A stretch of 64,000 nucleotides of DNA. Origin: G963704535 sp963704535 (GTDB lineage: Bacteria > Chloroflexota > Chloroflexia > Chloroflexales > Roseiflexaceae). The notes beneath the pieces are model-generated. The model was not told the DNA's origin. It was given only the letters and a program-made list of their open reading frames with translations, and searched no databases. Location: positions 8,928,001 through 8,992,000 of the forward strand of contig OY969916.1 in the NCBI GenBank assembly GCA_963704535.1, written 5' to 3'. Position 1 is the first letter of the stretch; each line of letters starts with the position of its first letter. Positions 55,072-64,000 of the stretch are shown piece after piece. Both the position numbers and the translations under genes were made by a program.

Positions 55072-56443
55072 ATGAATCACTATGATACTGTGAGACTCCT
55101 TCTTCTACGCCAAACGTTGCGCCGACGCGATCATTGGACACGCCACCAATTAGAGCGACACCAGGCCCAGGCTTTGAGTCTCCTCCGGGCACATGCCTAC
55201 AGCGCTTCGCCTTTTTACCGCCGGTTCCATGCAGGGCTGCTTGACCGCCCACTCCAAGAGCTTCCCAGCTTCCCCAAAACAATGCTGATGGAGCATTTCG
55301 ACGAATTGGTGACCGACCCTGCGGTGCGTCTCGCTGATATTGAGGCGCATGTGCTGGCGAACCGCTGGAACGAGCCGTTTCTCGGGCGTTATCGATTGTT
55401 GCTCACCTCCGGCACCACTGGCCGGCGTGGTTTCTTTCTCTTCAACCGTATTGAGTGGCGTACGGTGCTTGCCTCATACGCGCGAGCGACACGCGACTGG
55501 CCGCAACCTCACTGCCGGATGGCCGCACCAAAGGCGTGCGGCGGGAGTGAGTTCAGCTGCTCCGTGGCATGTATCGGCGCGGGTGAACACAGATCTCCGC
55601 AGCAGGTGGTGGCCGACGCTCGTAATGGATGCCGCCGATCCGGTGGAAACGATGGTCGAACGTCTTAATGCCTGGCAGCCGGAGCTCCTGATAGGCTATC
55701 CCACCGCGCTGTATGTGCTGGCGCAAGAACAAAAGGCGCGGCGCCTACAGATCACACCCCAGACGATTATGACAAGCTCTGAAGTACTGACGGATGATAT
55801 GAGTCATTCTATGCAGGAGGCTTGGGGGCAGGCGCCTTACAACCTCTATGGCTCTACCGAAGGCGCTTGTCTGGCATCGGCCTGCGATCAGCTTACCGGA
55901 CTGCACCTCTTTGAGGATCTGGTGATCATCGAAGTGGTCGACAACGACAATCGACCAGTTCCTCCCGGAACATATGGCGACAAGGTTCTTATCACCGTCC
56001 TGTTCAACCGGACATTGCCATTGATTCGGTACGAGTTGAGCGACCGGGTGCGGTTGGCTCCCGCGCCGTGTGTGTGTGGGCGCCCGTTTGCGATGATCGA
56101 TTCGATCCAGGGGCGAAAGGAAGATATCCTCTTCTTTCCAGCGCCGGACGGTAGCTGCCGCACGGTGAATCCGCATGTGTTCCATCTGGTGCTCGCGCTC
56201 GTGCCTTGCTCTGCGTGGCAGGTGCTTCAGGAGCCTGGTGAGCTGCGCGTGCTATTGAGCGGCGTGCCGGATAGTTTTGCCGATGAGACCCTTATCTCGG
56301 CTTTGCGGCAAGCGTTGGCCGAGCGAGACGTCGTTGTTCCGCCCATCACGATCCAGCGGGTGGCGTCCATTCCGCGTGGCGCGACCGGCAAGCATGCCTA
56401 CATCGTGACTACGATTAATAAGCATGCCGGCCCGGATTCTTGA
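55072..56443 (+). CDS. Phenylacetate-CoA-ligase-like (PaaK/coenzyme F390 synthetase-like) adenylating enzyme, frameshifted
   Basis: The frame from ATG 55072 reads ALSLLRAHAYSASPFYRRFH, then YRLLLTSGTTGRRGFFLFNR, the AMP-binding P-loop of PaaK-type ligases, and is lost after about 55510. From about 55555 the +1 frame continues SSAAPWHVSARVNTDL, MVERLNAWQPELLIGYPTAL, YNLYGSTEGACLASAC (adenylation core) and the C-terminal PaaK domain with RGATGKHAYI. One indel between 55510 and 55560 is enough. Corrected length is about 457 residues, normal for the family. Substrate not predictable; its place beside BioY, a ligase and a thiolase suggests carboxylic-acid activation. Confidence 0.8.
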
Positions 56444-56471
56444 TATAACGCTCATGGAGGAGAACGACTGC

Positions 56472-57134
56472 GTGCCTTTACTCAACCTGTCAGCCGATGA
56501 GTTGCTGACTACCACCCGCTCGGTACGGCGGCGCCTTGATATTACGCGGCCCGTGGAGCCTGAGATTATCCGCGAGTGTCTCCAGATTGCCGTCCAGGCA
56601 CCCACGGGGGGAAATGGTCAGAACTGGCATTTTGTGGTTGTCACCGATCGGCAGCAGTGCATGGCGCTGGGGTCGCTCTATCAGCGTGGTTTTGCGTTGT
56701 ACCAGAAGCTGCTGCGATCCGGCCAACTGGTCCTGTCGAGCAGAGCAGCCGCCCCAGAGCAGGTGGCGACGTACCGGCGGGTGCGAAGCGCGGCGGAGTA
56801 TCTCGCCGAGCATATGCATGAGATGCCGGCCCTCGTTGTGCCCTGTATCCAGGATCGCGTCGACGGGCAGCCTGTCATCGAGCAAGCAGGCGCGTGGGGC
56901 TCCATCCTGCCGGCTACCTGGAGCTTTATGCTCGCCGCCCGTGCGCGCGAACTCGGCACATGCTGGACCACTGTTCATCTCTATTATGAACAGGAGGCAG
57001 CGGCAATCCTTGGTATCCCCTATGAGCACGTGATGCAGGCGGCACTCATCCCAGTAGCCTACACGCTTGGGACCGATTTCAAATCAGCCGCGCGCATCTC
57101 CCTGGAGTCGGTTGTGCATTGGGATCGGTGGTGA
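56472..57134 (+). CDS. Nitroreductase-family FMN protein
   Basis: A 220-residue FMN-dependent oxidoreductase. GTG 56472 is preferred, because GGAGGAG lies ten bases upstream and the family fold starts right after it; ATG 56454 or 56424 would extend it into the previous gene. TRSVRRRLDITRPVEPEIIR, QAPTGGNGQNWHFVVVTD (FMN phosphate binding), and LGIPYEHVMQAALIPVAYT with the usual C-terminal FMN contact are visible. It overlaps or abuts the PaaK-like gene, so the two may act together, for example in reduction of an activated or quinone-like substrate. Exact reaction unknown. Confidence 0.85.
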   Translation: MPLLNLSADELLTTTRSVRRRLDITRPVEPEIIRECLQIAVQAPTGGNGQNWHFVVVTDRQQCMALGSLYQRGFALYQKLLRSGQLVLSSRAAAPEQVATYRRVRSAAEYLAEHMHEMPALVVPCIQDRVDGQPVIEQAGAWGSILPATWSFMLAARARELGTCWTTVHLYYEQEAAAILGIPYEHVMQAALIPVAYTLGTDFKSAARISLESVVHWDRW

Positions 57135-57202
57135 ACAGCCCATGGCAGGGGTATTGACGATCAACCGGATGATTTCAGCAGTTTTCAGCAACTACAAAAA
57201 CA

Positions 57203-58450
57203 GTGAAATTACCAGTTATGCGTGATGAACGCTCAGGCATTTCCTACCGCTCGCTGTGGGCGAACCGGGACTACATGCTGTTGTGGAGCGGTCAGACCGT
57301 TTCGCTGATCGGCTCGGGGGTAACTCAGACCGCCTTTCCGCTGCTGATCTGGGATCTCTCGCATTCACCGGTGCAGGTAGGGCTGGTGGGCGAACTCGGC
57401 ACGATCCCCTATCTGATACTCAGCCTGCTCGCCGGCGCCCTGGTCGATCGCTGGGATCGTAAACGAATTATGATCATCTGCGATATCGGGCGGGCCTGCA
57501 ATTTGCTTAGTATTTTGATCGCCATGTTCCTGGGGCAGCTCACCGTCGTCCAGATCTACATCAATGCGCTTGTAGAAGGGACGTTCTTCGTCTTCTTTAA
57601 TATCGCAGAGACGGCCTGTCTGCCGCGAGTTGTATCCAAGGAACTGTTGCCAACCGCAACCGGACAGCATGAGGCCACATATGCCACGGTATCGCTGCTT
57701 AGTCCGCTGCTTGGCGGTGTGCTCTATGGGATACGGCAATACCTACCATTTCTGCTTGATATGGTGTCGTATGTCGGCTCGATCGTGTCGTTGCTGTTCA
57801 TTAAGACCCGATTACAGCAAGAGCATACACTCGCCCGTCGCCCACTCATTAGGGAGATTAGCGAGGGCTTCAGTTGGCTATGGAACACCCCGCTTATCCG
57901 CTACATGGCATTCCTCACGGGTGGCTTCAATTTTACTAGTTCGGGCCTCGTACCCATTATCATCACATTGGTGAATCAACAGCAGGGGGCCGCTGTAGAA
58001 TATGGTCTCATCTTCTCTATTGGTGGTATTGGCGGTATGATCGGCGCCCTGATCGGTCCAACACTTCAGCAGCGGTTCAGCTTTGGACAGATGATCCTCG
58101 CGACAGTCTGGATTCAGGTGTGCTTATGGCCGTTGTATGCACTTGCTCAAACTCCGCTACTCCTGGGGCTTATTGTAGCCGTGAGCTTTACACTAGGTCC
58201 AATCTATAACGTGGTACAGTTCAGTTATCGGCTGGCGCTGATTCCCGACACATTACAGGGACGGGTAAACAGTGCCTTTCGCATGATTGCGTTTGGATTT
58301 CAACCGCTCGGCTGGGCGCTCACCGGGCTCATGATTCAAACGTTCCAGGTCGTTCCAACCATTCTGATACTCTCCGCCTGCGCATTTTTTTTGGCGCTGA
58401 CCGCGACGTTTAATACCCATGTGCGCAATGCCCGTCCACTGGGAAGTTGA
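57203..58450 (+). CDS. MFS transporter, macrolide-efflux-like (MFS_3)
   Basis: A 415-residue transporter with about twelve hydrophobic segments. LWANRDYMLLWSGQTVSLIGSGV and the loop motif GALVDRWDRKRIMIICDI (motif A) are typical of the MFS_3 macrolide/enterobactin exporter group. The start is uncertain: GTG 57203 or ATG 57218, neither with a clear ribosome site. It lies 68 bp after the nitroreductase-like gene and is likely the last gene of that transcript. It may export a small molecule made by the island. Confidence 0.87.
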   Translation: MKLPVMRDERSGISYRSLWANRDYMLLWSGQTVSLIGSGVTQTAFPLLIWDLSHSPVQVGLVGELGTIPYLILSLLAGALVDRWDRKRIMIICDIGRACNLLSILIAMFLGQLTVVQIYINALVEGTFFVFFNIAETACLPRVVSKELLPTATGQHEATYATVSLLSPLLGGVLYGIRQYLPFLLDMVSYVGSIVSLLFIKTRLQQEHTLARRPLIREISEGFSWLWNTPLIRYMAFLTGGFNFTSSGLVPIIITLVNQQQGAAVEYGLIFSIGGIGGMIGALIGPTLQQRFSFGQMILATVWIQVCLWPLYALAQTPLLLGLIVAVSFTLGPIYNVVQFSYRLALIPDTLQGRVNSAFRMIAFGFQPLGWALTGLMIQTFQVVPTILILSACAFFLALTATFNTHVRNARPLGS

Positions 58451-58816
58451 TCTTATCTACTCCCGTAGAGAGACATCACAGGTTGCCTGTTTGGCCATCC
58501 AGCTCACACTACCAGGGTTGTTGTCCATCCCCAACACGACGCGGCGGCCACACAGGGGCACAGGCGATCAGCGCAAACGTTGGATGGTGCGGCGTGATCC
58601 ATAAGTAGGGGTGCTTCCGGTATGCCCCAAAGCAGTCCAGCGCCAGTAGCTCCCAGCGCAACGCCCGTTCAATCAGTATGGCCGCGCAGACGTGGTGCCG
58701 CCAGCGCCCCAGACACGTTGCCCGCGTTTCGATCCCTTGCTCGCTCGATTCCGAGCGCAGTTTTTCGGTGAAGGCCCGGCGGCCCGGTCATTCACGACCT
58801 GATGAAAGGAGCGCTC
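58451..58816. other. Intergenic region with a possible decayed minus-strand gene
   Basis: Minus-strand sequence near 58550-58700 reads AAILIERALRWELLALDCFG and AYRKHPYLWITPHHPT, which looks coding but has no start, stop or recognised family. The rest shows nothing. Confidence 0.3.
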
Positions 58817-60203
58817 ATGGTTGCTAATTCGGTCTGGAAGATTCAGGGAACCCAGCTCACCATGAATGGCAGTCCGTTCTTTTTGAAGGGGGTCTGCTAT
58901 TCGCCCACGCCCATCAGCTACGCCACGTTCACCCCCCAGATCGGGGACTGGTTTTACGACCAATGTGCCGTCCTCTGGCGAGCGCAACAACCCAACGACC
59001 GCGGCGATCTGAAGACCATGAGCGGGCTCGGGGTCAACCATCTTCGCACCTATTTCTGGTGGAACTGGCAATGGCCCACGAGCGATGCGACCGGCTGGGT
59101 ACTGAGGAGGGGCTGGAAAGACGCCGGCGCACTGACCTTCAACCACACCGCGTTCCTGGACGAGTGCGCCAAATACGGTATTTTCGTCATGATCGGTCTG
59201 GCGGTGGACAGCGGCAACATCCTCGACGGACCTGTGGAGAACCGTCCTGCCTTCCTCGAACTCTACGTGGATACCGCGCGCGAGATCGGGCGCCTTTACG
59301 GTCAGCATCCTGCTGTGATGGGGTTGTGCGTTGGCAACGAGCAGAATCAGCCGGGCCGAAACACACGACCCGACTTCTGGGAAGGTCTCGCGCAGATGAG
59401 CGCCGCGTTCAAACAGCACGCGCCCGACAAGGTGACCATGGTCGCCTTCCAGAACGACCCGGCGCTGTTGGATACGGTCGTGGCCGGCACGCCCTTGCCC
59501 CAGATCTTCAAAGCGAGCTTCGACATCTACGGTGATCTGAGCAATACGCTTGCGAACTTCAAGTCGAAGGTGATCACCGCCAACGGCGGGAAGGACGCGC
59601 TCCCCTTAATCGTGAGTGAGTGGGGTGTCGGGGGCGGCGTCAACTACGAGAATCCGAAGTACAGCGACCCGGCGTTCGATTTCCCCAAGACACATCAGAC
59701 CTCTGGTGGTGCTTCCGTGCCGATCGGCCCCTTGGAAGGACCACCCTATGGTATCGCGCTGTCCCGCGAATGCACCGCTGCCGAATTCGAGGGCAAGACG
59801 CGGGATCTGACCACCTATTTCGGCCAGATCACAGCCAATCAGGATTTCGTGGTGGGCTCCGAGTACTTCGCCTGGTCGGACGAATGGTGGAAAAACTACA
59901 CCGACCAGGCGATCATCGACGCGATCGACAGTGGCAAGTTGAGTCTCGATCAATGGGGACGCTACCAGTTCCCGTATCCTCCCGCCCCCGGAGCCTTCAT
60001 CGAGCACCGCATCGCCACTCGCCTTACCCAGCAGGATGCTCAGCAGCAGCTCGGATTGGCCGGAGGAGTGGTGGGGCCTCTATGGCGTTGCTCAGAACCC
60101 GAACGGGCCTATCGGTTGGAATGAATGGGGCATGTATAATCCTGATCAATTGACTGCTCGCCCGACCGTCGATGCACTCAAGGAAGCCTACAGCTCTCCA
60201 TAG
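58817..60203 (+). CDS. Clan GH-A glycoside hydrolase-like protein (possible glucanosyltransferase), C-terminal frameshift
   Basis: ATG 58817 has AAAGGAG six bases upstream. WKIQGTQLTMNGSPFFLKGV and YSPTPISYATF open a barrel with VNHLRTYFWWNW, LCVGNEQNQPG (acid/base Glu) and PLIVSEWGVGG (nucleophile Glu), as in clan GH-A families related to GH5/GH72. No signal peptide is seen, unusual for such an enzyme. The frame ends at 60124, but after a one-base shift near 60055 (ATT to AT) PEEWWGLYGVAQNPNGPIGW and NEWGMYNPDQLTARPTVDAL continue to a stop at 60201-60203, giving a natural end. Corrected length about 461 residues. Family placement is moderate; activity untested. Confidence 0.7.
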
Positions 60204-60239
60204 CCTGCCTCCGCGTTCCTGGGTGGATGACGTGACCAA

Positions 60240-60265
60240 GGCGCGGGCGTTGCGGTGCCCGCGCC
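60240..60265 (+). terminator. Stem-loop after the GH-A gene
   Basis: GGCGCGGGC (60240-60248) pairs perfectly with GCCCGCGCC (60257-60265) over an 8-base loop, followed by a pyrimidine-rich stretch. It lies 37 bases after the corrected stop and supports 60203 as the true gene end. The rest of the 377-bp gap to 60581 shows no gene. Confidence 0.55.
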
Positions 60266-60580
60266 TCCAAGCCCTTCTTCGTCCGACCTTTCGAGATGTG
60301 TACAAGCGTGTGAACTGTTGCCCTAAAGATGCGGGCTGCCATCGTACCGCACAGTGGCGTCAATCACGGTCGGAGTTGAGAGCGCGAACGTGAGATGGCG
60401 GTCGAGCCAGCGCGCCTGGGGCACGACGCCGGCGTCGGCTTCCATCGTTACCAGACTTCGCCATCGTCATATCCAGCGATGGCGGCCGTGACCAGTATCG
60501 GCGGAAAATACACTGTTCATACATTGCGGCTGGCCCAGGGCTGGACATTGAGGCCACCGCGCGCATATTTGTTGAGCGGC

Positions 60581-63500
60581 TCAGGAGCTCGCTACGGCGA
60601 CAACTCCCCAGGGGATATCGACGCTCAGGTGCTCCGGGTCACTGTTCCCCGCTTCGCTCAGTACCGGGCTGTCAGGGTCGCTGGTCTGATTGTTGCGGCG
60701 GTAGGTGAGCTTCATGCGGTAGATGCCCCTTTCAAGCCGCGTGCCGGGAGCAGACACTGTAGGCACCACGATGAAGAAACCGATCCCGTCCGCGCTGCGC
60801 AGCACCTGTGCCTGCACTGGGGCGAAGGTGCCGTCGGGGAGGAAGGTTCGCGCGTGACCGCTGGTCCCGTTTGGCGCGCTGATGTGCAAGCGTGTCCCTT
60901 CAGCCGAGAAATAGGGCTGCTCCTGGGCCGCCGTGATGAACCGTCGTACCAGGCCAGGCTCGTCGGCGGGCGCACCGGCCGGATTGCCCGAATACACCCG
61001 CACGAGCGTTCCGGCCGACAAGGGCGCCTCTTGCCCAAACGTGTAGTAGGGCAGCCGAACCGGCGTGGCGACCCGCACCTCGGCGAAGCGAGCCTGGGGG
61101 TTGGCCCAGCAGTAGAGGCCAATACCACCGGCGGCGAGGGCGCCATCCTCCAGCGCGAACAGCGGCTGGCCATCCAGGAAGCCGGCCAACCGCTGGCCCA
61201 CGCAGCTTACTGTCATCACATACTCGCGCCCCGGCATATACTGGAAGGCTTCCTGCCACAAGACCCGCACGACGCCGGCCCACTTTTGAACCAGCCGGCG
61301 GTAGTTGCCGGCCCGATCCATCGAGAAGCGGTAATAATTATCCCGGTCCTGGTAGCGGAATAGGACGCCGATGGCGCCATCGGCGTCCGAGCGTAGCCGC
61401 ACGTCGACGCGGTAGTCGGTCCAGGTGGCATCGCCGGCAAGCGCGTAGGTTCCCGGCTTATCGGGCGCCTTGGCATTGCTGCTTCCGCCGGCGATCCGGC
61501 TCGTCTGCCGTAGCTCGCCCCCGCTCACCTGCCACTGTGAGCGCCCGCCGCGCTCGTCTTCGTCCACGAAGCTCCAGCGGCCCCGCGCCAGGCGCTCGAA
61601 CGGCTCGTCCAGCACCCAGCCGGTGAAGACCTGGTTCGCCGGGTAGACTCGCACGCCGGCAAATTGGGCGTCGGTGTTCGCCGAGCAGTAGAGGCCCAGC
61701 CGCCCGGCTTGAAGCTCGCTATCTTCCACCGCAAACACCAACGTCTCATCGAGGTAGCCGCGCAGGGTGTTGCCCACCGCTACGACAAGCAGTTCATAGG
61801 GGCGGCGGAGTTCATAGGCCGCGCTGTCCTCCCATAGCAGCCGGAAGGTCCCGCCGCTATTCTTCACCAAGCGGCGGTAGCGCTGCCGGCGGCTCATCGA
61901 GAAGCGGTAGTAGTGGTTCGGGTCCTGGTAGCGGAAGAGCAGGCCGATCGCATCATCGTCCAGAGATTGCAAGCGCACCCGGATGATCACATCGCGCCAG
62001 GCGGGATCGCCGGCGATGGCTTGCGTACCCGCTTGCCGCAGCGGATCGCGGTCGAGTGGCGAGTGAACCGCCTTCGTCTGGCGCAGGACGCTCTGGGCAG
62101 CCACCCACTGCGAGGGAGCGCCGGTCGTCCCTTCATCCACGAAGCTCCACCCGAGTGTGTCGCCGGCCAGGAAGCGATCCTGAAAGAGCGGATGGGCCGT
62201 TGGCGGTTCGATCAGCGGTCCCGGCTGGCGCTCATACTCGATACGCTGCCCGGTCAGATCGCATGGCTCGCGCAGGAGCAACGTGACCGACTCCTGGGAC
62301 GGCTCAGCCGTCCCAAAGGTGACGCCGGTCAATTTGATGCTTCCCGGCGGCTCAGGGGCGGTCGGCTGGTGATTGGCCCGCAAGAGTTGGAGGTCGGTCC
62401 GCTTCCAATCGATCGGCTCCGGGCTATGGACGAAGAAGGCCAGCGGCTGGCCGTTCTGCTCGACCCGCGTTACCTGCACTTCCGGTGGCGCCGCCGCTGC
62501 GCCCGGCCTGTGCGCGGCCAGCGCCTGGTAGGCGCGCGCCTCGGCGTCGGTGGGGGGCGTGGCCGGGGCGGCAGCCTGGGCGACCAGGGCCGAGATGTCG
62601 ACGGTTGCCGCAAGCGTAGTGAGCCAGGTCTCATCCTGGAAGCTGTGCAGGTGGTGGAAAAAGTTGGTAAAGCGCGAGGTGATGAACTGGAAGCGATACA
62701 CGACCGGCGCTTGCCCGCGCAGATCGTCCACCCGCAGGTCACCGAAGCGGGCGCCGGCGTTCTTCCAGCAGTACAGGCCAATGCGCCCCTGGCTATAGGC
62801 GGCATCGCTCACCGCGAAGACCGGCGCGCCGTCCTGGTAGACACGCAGCGCGCCGCCGACAGCCTCAATGGTTATAAGGTAGTCCTGGTTCTGCTGGTAG
62901 ACGAAATGATCTTCGGCCAGGATCGTATGGGCACGACCAGCCATGCGCACCAGCCGGCGGTAGCCGCCGGCCCGGTCCATTGAGAAGCGGTAGCAGCCCG
63001 CAGTGCCGACGTAGCGGAAGACGACCCCGATCGCGCCGTCGCTTTCGGAGCGCAGCAAGAGACTCACGCGGTAATCAGTCCAGGCGCCGGGCTGGTCGAG
63101 CAGGTTCGGTGGCGGGATCGGCGCGTCGGCCAGCAGCAGCAGCGTGCCCGGCTTGACCGGGTCCTGCGGCGCGGATGCGCCCCCGGAGATACCGTTGGTC
63201 TGAATGACGTAGCGGGCCGGCGGCGTGCCGCTCTGGCGAATCTCCCAACGTGATGGGCGGTTGACTGTTCCTTCATCCCGCACCTGCCAGCCGGGAAGCA
63301 CGCCGGCCGGGCCGGCGGGCACCACGCCGGCCGCAGAGCGGCTGAAATCTTCCCGGAGCAACAACGGCGTGAGCCGCGCCTCGTAGACGGTGTCCAGGTC
63401 GAGCACCTGGCCCGGCGCGGCGCTGGTCAGGGTTTGATCGTGTGGGATGCCGGCGGCCTTCACCGGAGCGCAGCCGTCGCCGGCATCCCCATTGGCGACT

Positions 63501-64000
63501 GCGATCCAGCGCGCTTCGCCGGGCGTCAGGGTCAGATGCTCGGCCACACCCCAGCGGTTACTCAAGATGATTAGCCGTCCCTGGGCATCGCGCACCGGAC
63601 GATTATTGGCATCGTACAGGTACAGTTGCAGGTCACGCCTGGCCAGGCGATACATCAGCTCAATATAGTCTTCATTGAACTCGACGCCGACATCATAGGC
63701 CCGGTAGACCGGCCTGGGCAGGAGCGGCGGTGAGCCGGGCGGCGGGACCGTGGGCGGCATCGTCTGGCGCACGTAGCGGGCCAGGTCGGACAAGCCGCTG
63801 TCGAACTCGGCGGTAGGAGGATGGTCGATCGGCGGCAGCAGGGTGGTCAGGCCGGGCGGCCCTTCGGTGCGGAAGTAGGCGAACTCGGTCTGGGTCAGAT
63901 CCTGGCTGTAGCCGGCCAGCTCCGCTTCGCCCTGCGCGTGCAGCCTGGTCACCACGGTGAGCCGGTAGGTGGTGTGCGGCTCCAGCACGTCGCCCACCTG
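60581..64000 (-). CDS. Large protein with three concanavalin-A-like domains (5' end beyond window)
   Basis: The frame is open to the right edge; the GTG at 63997 is internal (QVGDVLEPHTTYRLTVVTRL), so the true start is outside. The visible 1138 residues begin with a fibronectin-like strand region, then LMYRLARRDLQLYLYDANN and WGVAEHLTLTPGEARW. Three homologous ~190-residue domains follow (about 225-415, 610-785, 790-960), each with DEGT/DEDE...SxW, AIGVLFRYQD, YYRFSMDR, YRRLV and GRIGLYCWAN, a beta-sandwich pattern like LamG/DUF1080 lectin folds. It probably binds carbohydrate or forms part of a surface structure. No catalytic motif is seen, and no secretion signal can be judged without the N-terminus. 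Confidence 0.75.
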   Translation of the reverse strand, partial: QVGDVLEPHTTYRLTVVTRLHAQGEAELAGYSQDLTQTEFAYFRTEGPPGLTTLLPPIDHPPTAEFDSGLSDLARYVRQTMPPTVPPPGSPPLLPRPVYRAYDVGVEFNEDYIELMYRLARRDLQLYLYDANNRPVRDAQGRLIILSNRWGVAEHLTLTPGEARWIAVANGDAGDGCAPVKAAGIPHDQTLTSAAPGQVLDLDTVYEARLTPLLLREDFSRSAAGVVPAGPAGVLPGWQVRDEGTVNRPSRWEIRQSGTPPARYVIQTNGISGGASAPQDPVKPGTLLLLADAPIPPPNLLDQPGAWTDYRVSLLLRSESDGAIGVVFRYVGTAGCYRFSMDRAGGYRRLVRMAGRAHTILAEDHFVYQQNQDYLITIEAVGGALRVYQDGAPVFAVSDAAYSQGRIGLYCWKNAGARFGDLRVDDLRGQAPVVYRFQFITSRFTNFFHHLHSFQDETWLTTLAATVDISALVAQAAAPATPPTDAEARAYQALAAHRPGAAAAPPEVQVTRVEQNGQPLAFFVHSPEPIDWKRTDLQLLRANHQPTAPEPPGSIKLTGVTFGTAEPSQESVTLLLREPCDLTGQRIEYERQPGPLIEPPTAHPLFQDRFLAGDTLGWSFVDEGTTGAPSQWVAAQSVLRQTKAVHSPLDRDPLRQAGTQAIAGDPAWRDVIIRVRLQSLDDDAIGLLFRYQDPNHYYRFSMSRRQRYRRLVKNSGGTFRLLWEDSAAYELRRPYELLVVAVGNTLRGYLDETLVFAVEDSELQAGRLGLYCSANTDAQFAGVRVYPANQVFTGWVLDEPFERLARGRWSFVDEDERGGRSQWQVSGGELRQTSRIAGGSSNAKAPDKPGTYALAGDATWTDYRVDVRLRSDADGAIGVLFRYQDRDNYYRFSMDRAGNYRRLVQKWAGVVRVLWQEAFQYMPGREYVMTVSCVGQRLAGFLDGQPLFALEDGALAAGGIGLYCWANPQARFAEVRVATPVRLPYYTFGQEAPLSAGTLVRVYSGNPAGAPADEPGLVRRFITAAQEQPYFSAEGTRLHISAPNGTSGHARTFLPDGTFAPVQAQVLRSADGIGFFIVVPTVSAPGTRLERGIYRMKLTYRRNNQTSDPDSPVLSEAGNSDPEHLSVDIPWGVVAVASS

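Noticed and set aside
58673..59419. Minus-strand open frame of 248 codons
   Set aside because: Mostly antisense to the GH-A gene; only its last part outside that gene looks weakly coding and has no family.

Overview
The window looks like a high-GC bacterium of the phylum Chloroflexota, probably a free-living, plant-matter-degrading member of the class Chloroflexia. This is inference from gene content and style: exported enzymes with Thr/Pro-rich linkers, CHAT and GAF/PAS signalling proteins, two exported or cytosolic amidohydrolases, ceramide-glucosyltransferase-like enzymes and abundant intergenic palindromes. No rRNA, tRNA or CRISPR array was recognised.

Layout. (1) 1-8 kb, minus strand: a carbohydrate uptake operon with a lipoprotein binding protein, two permeases, two ATPases (Opp/Dpp type) and a GH78 alpha-L-rhamnosidase running off the left edge. 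It is divergent from a YesM/YesN-type two-component system (8.3-11.8 kb) that probably controls it. (2) 12.2-15.9 kb: an exported protein fusing an alkaline-phosphatase-superfamily phosphodiesterase to a 5'-nucleotidase. (3) 16-18 kb: a small unknown protein and a cytochrome P450. (4) 18-25 kb, minus strand: four secreted plant-cell-wall enzymes (GH5 endoglucanase, GH10 xylanase, CE1-type esterase, GH5-like mannanase/glucanase) that share one nearly identical C-terminal module. (5) 25.4-28 kb: a CHAT/NB-ARC (STAND) protein with a small membrane/coiled-coil partner, both carrying lesions. (6) 28-38.9 kb: amidohydrolases, an SDR, a large hybrid histidine kinase, an enolase-superfamily enzyme and a bacterial expansin, separated by gene remnants. 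(7) 38.9-45.7 kb: a decay zone (GH42, CitE, Rpn-nuclease and IS4 remnants) around an intact SDR plus two GT21-like glycosyltransferases, which resemble a sphingolipid/glycolipid operon.

(8) 45.7-58.4 kb is compositionally different, AT-richer especially at 47.7-54 kb, and bounded on the left by an IS4-like remnant. It holds a 3-hydroxyacyl-CoA-dehydrogenase-like SDR, a thiolase broken by one in-frame stop, an acyl-CoA ligase, a YerA-like amidohydrolase, an ECF transporter (EcfA1, an EcfA2-EcfT fusion, BioY), a PaaK-like adenylating enzyme, a nitroreductase-family protein and an MFS exporter. Thiolase, ligase and BioY recall the Bacillus subtilis yhfS-yhfT-yhfU set. This looks like a transferred cofactor/acyl-CoA island. 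(9) 58.8-64 kb: a clan GH-A hydrolase with a C-terminal frameshift, and a large protein with three copies of a concanavalin-A-like domain running off the right edge.

Two themes cross the window. One is a family of 50-110 bp palindromic elements built on a TTGAGGGG...CCCCTCAA core, found in about ten intergenic places and sometimes supplying the last codons of genes. The other is an unusually high number of single-lesion genes (at least eight), which means either active decay or indel errors in the assembly; raw reads would settle it.
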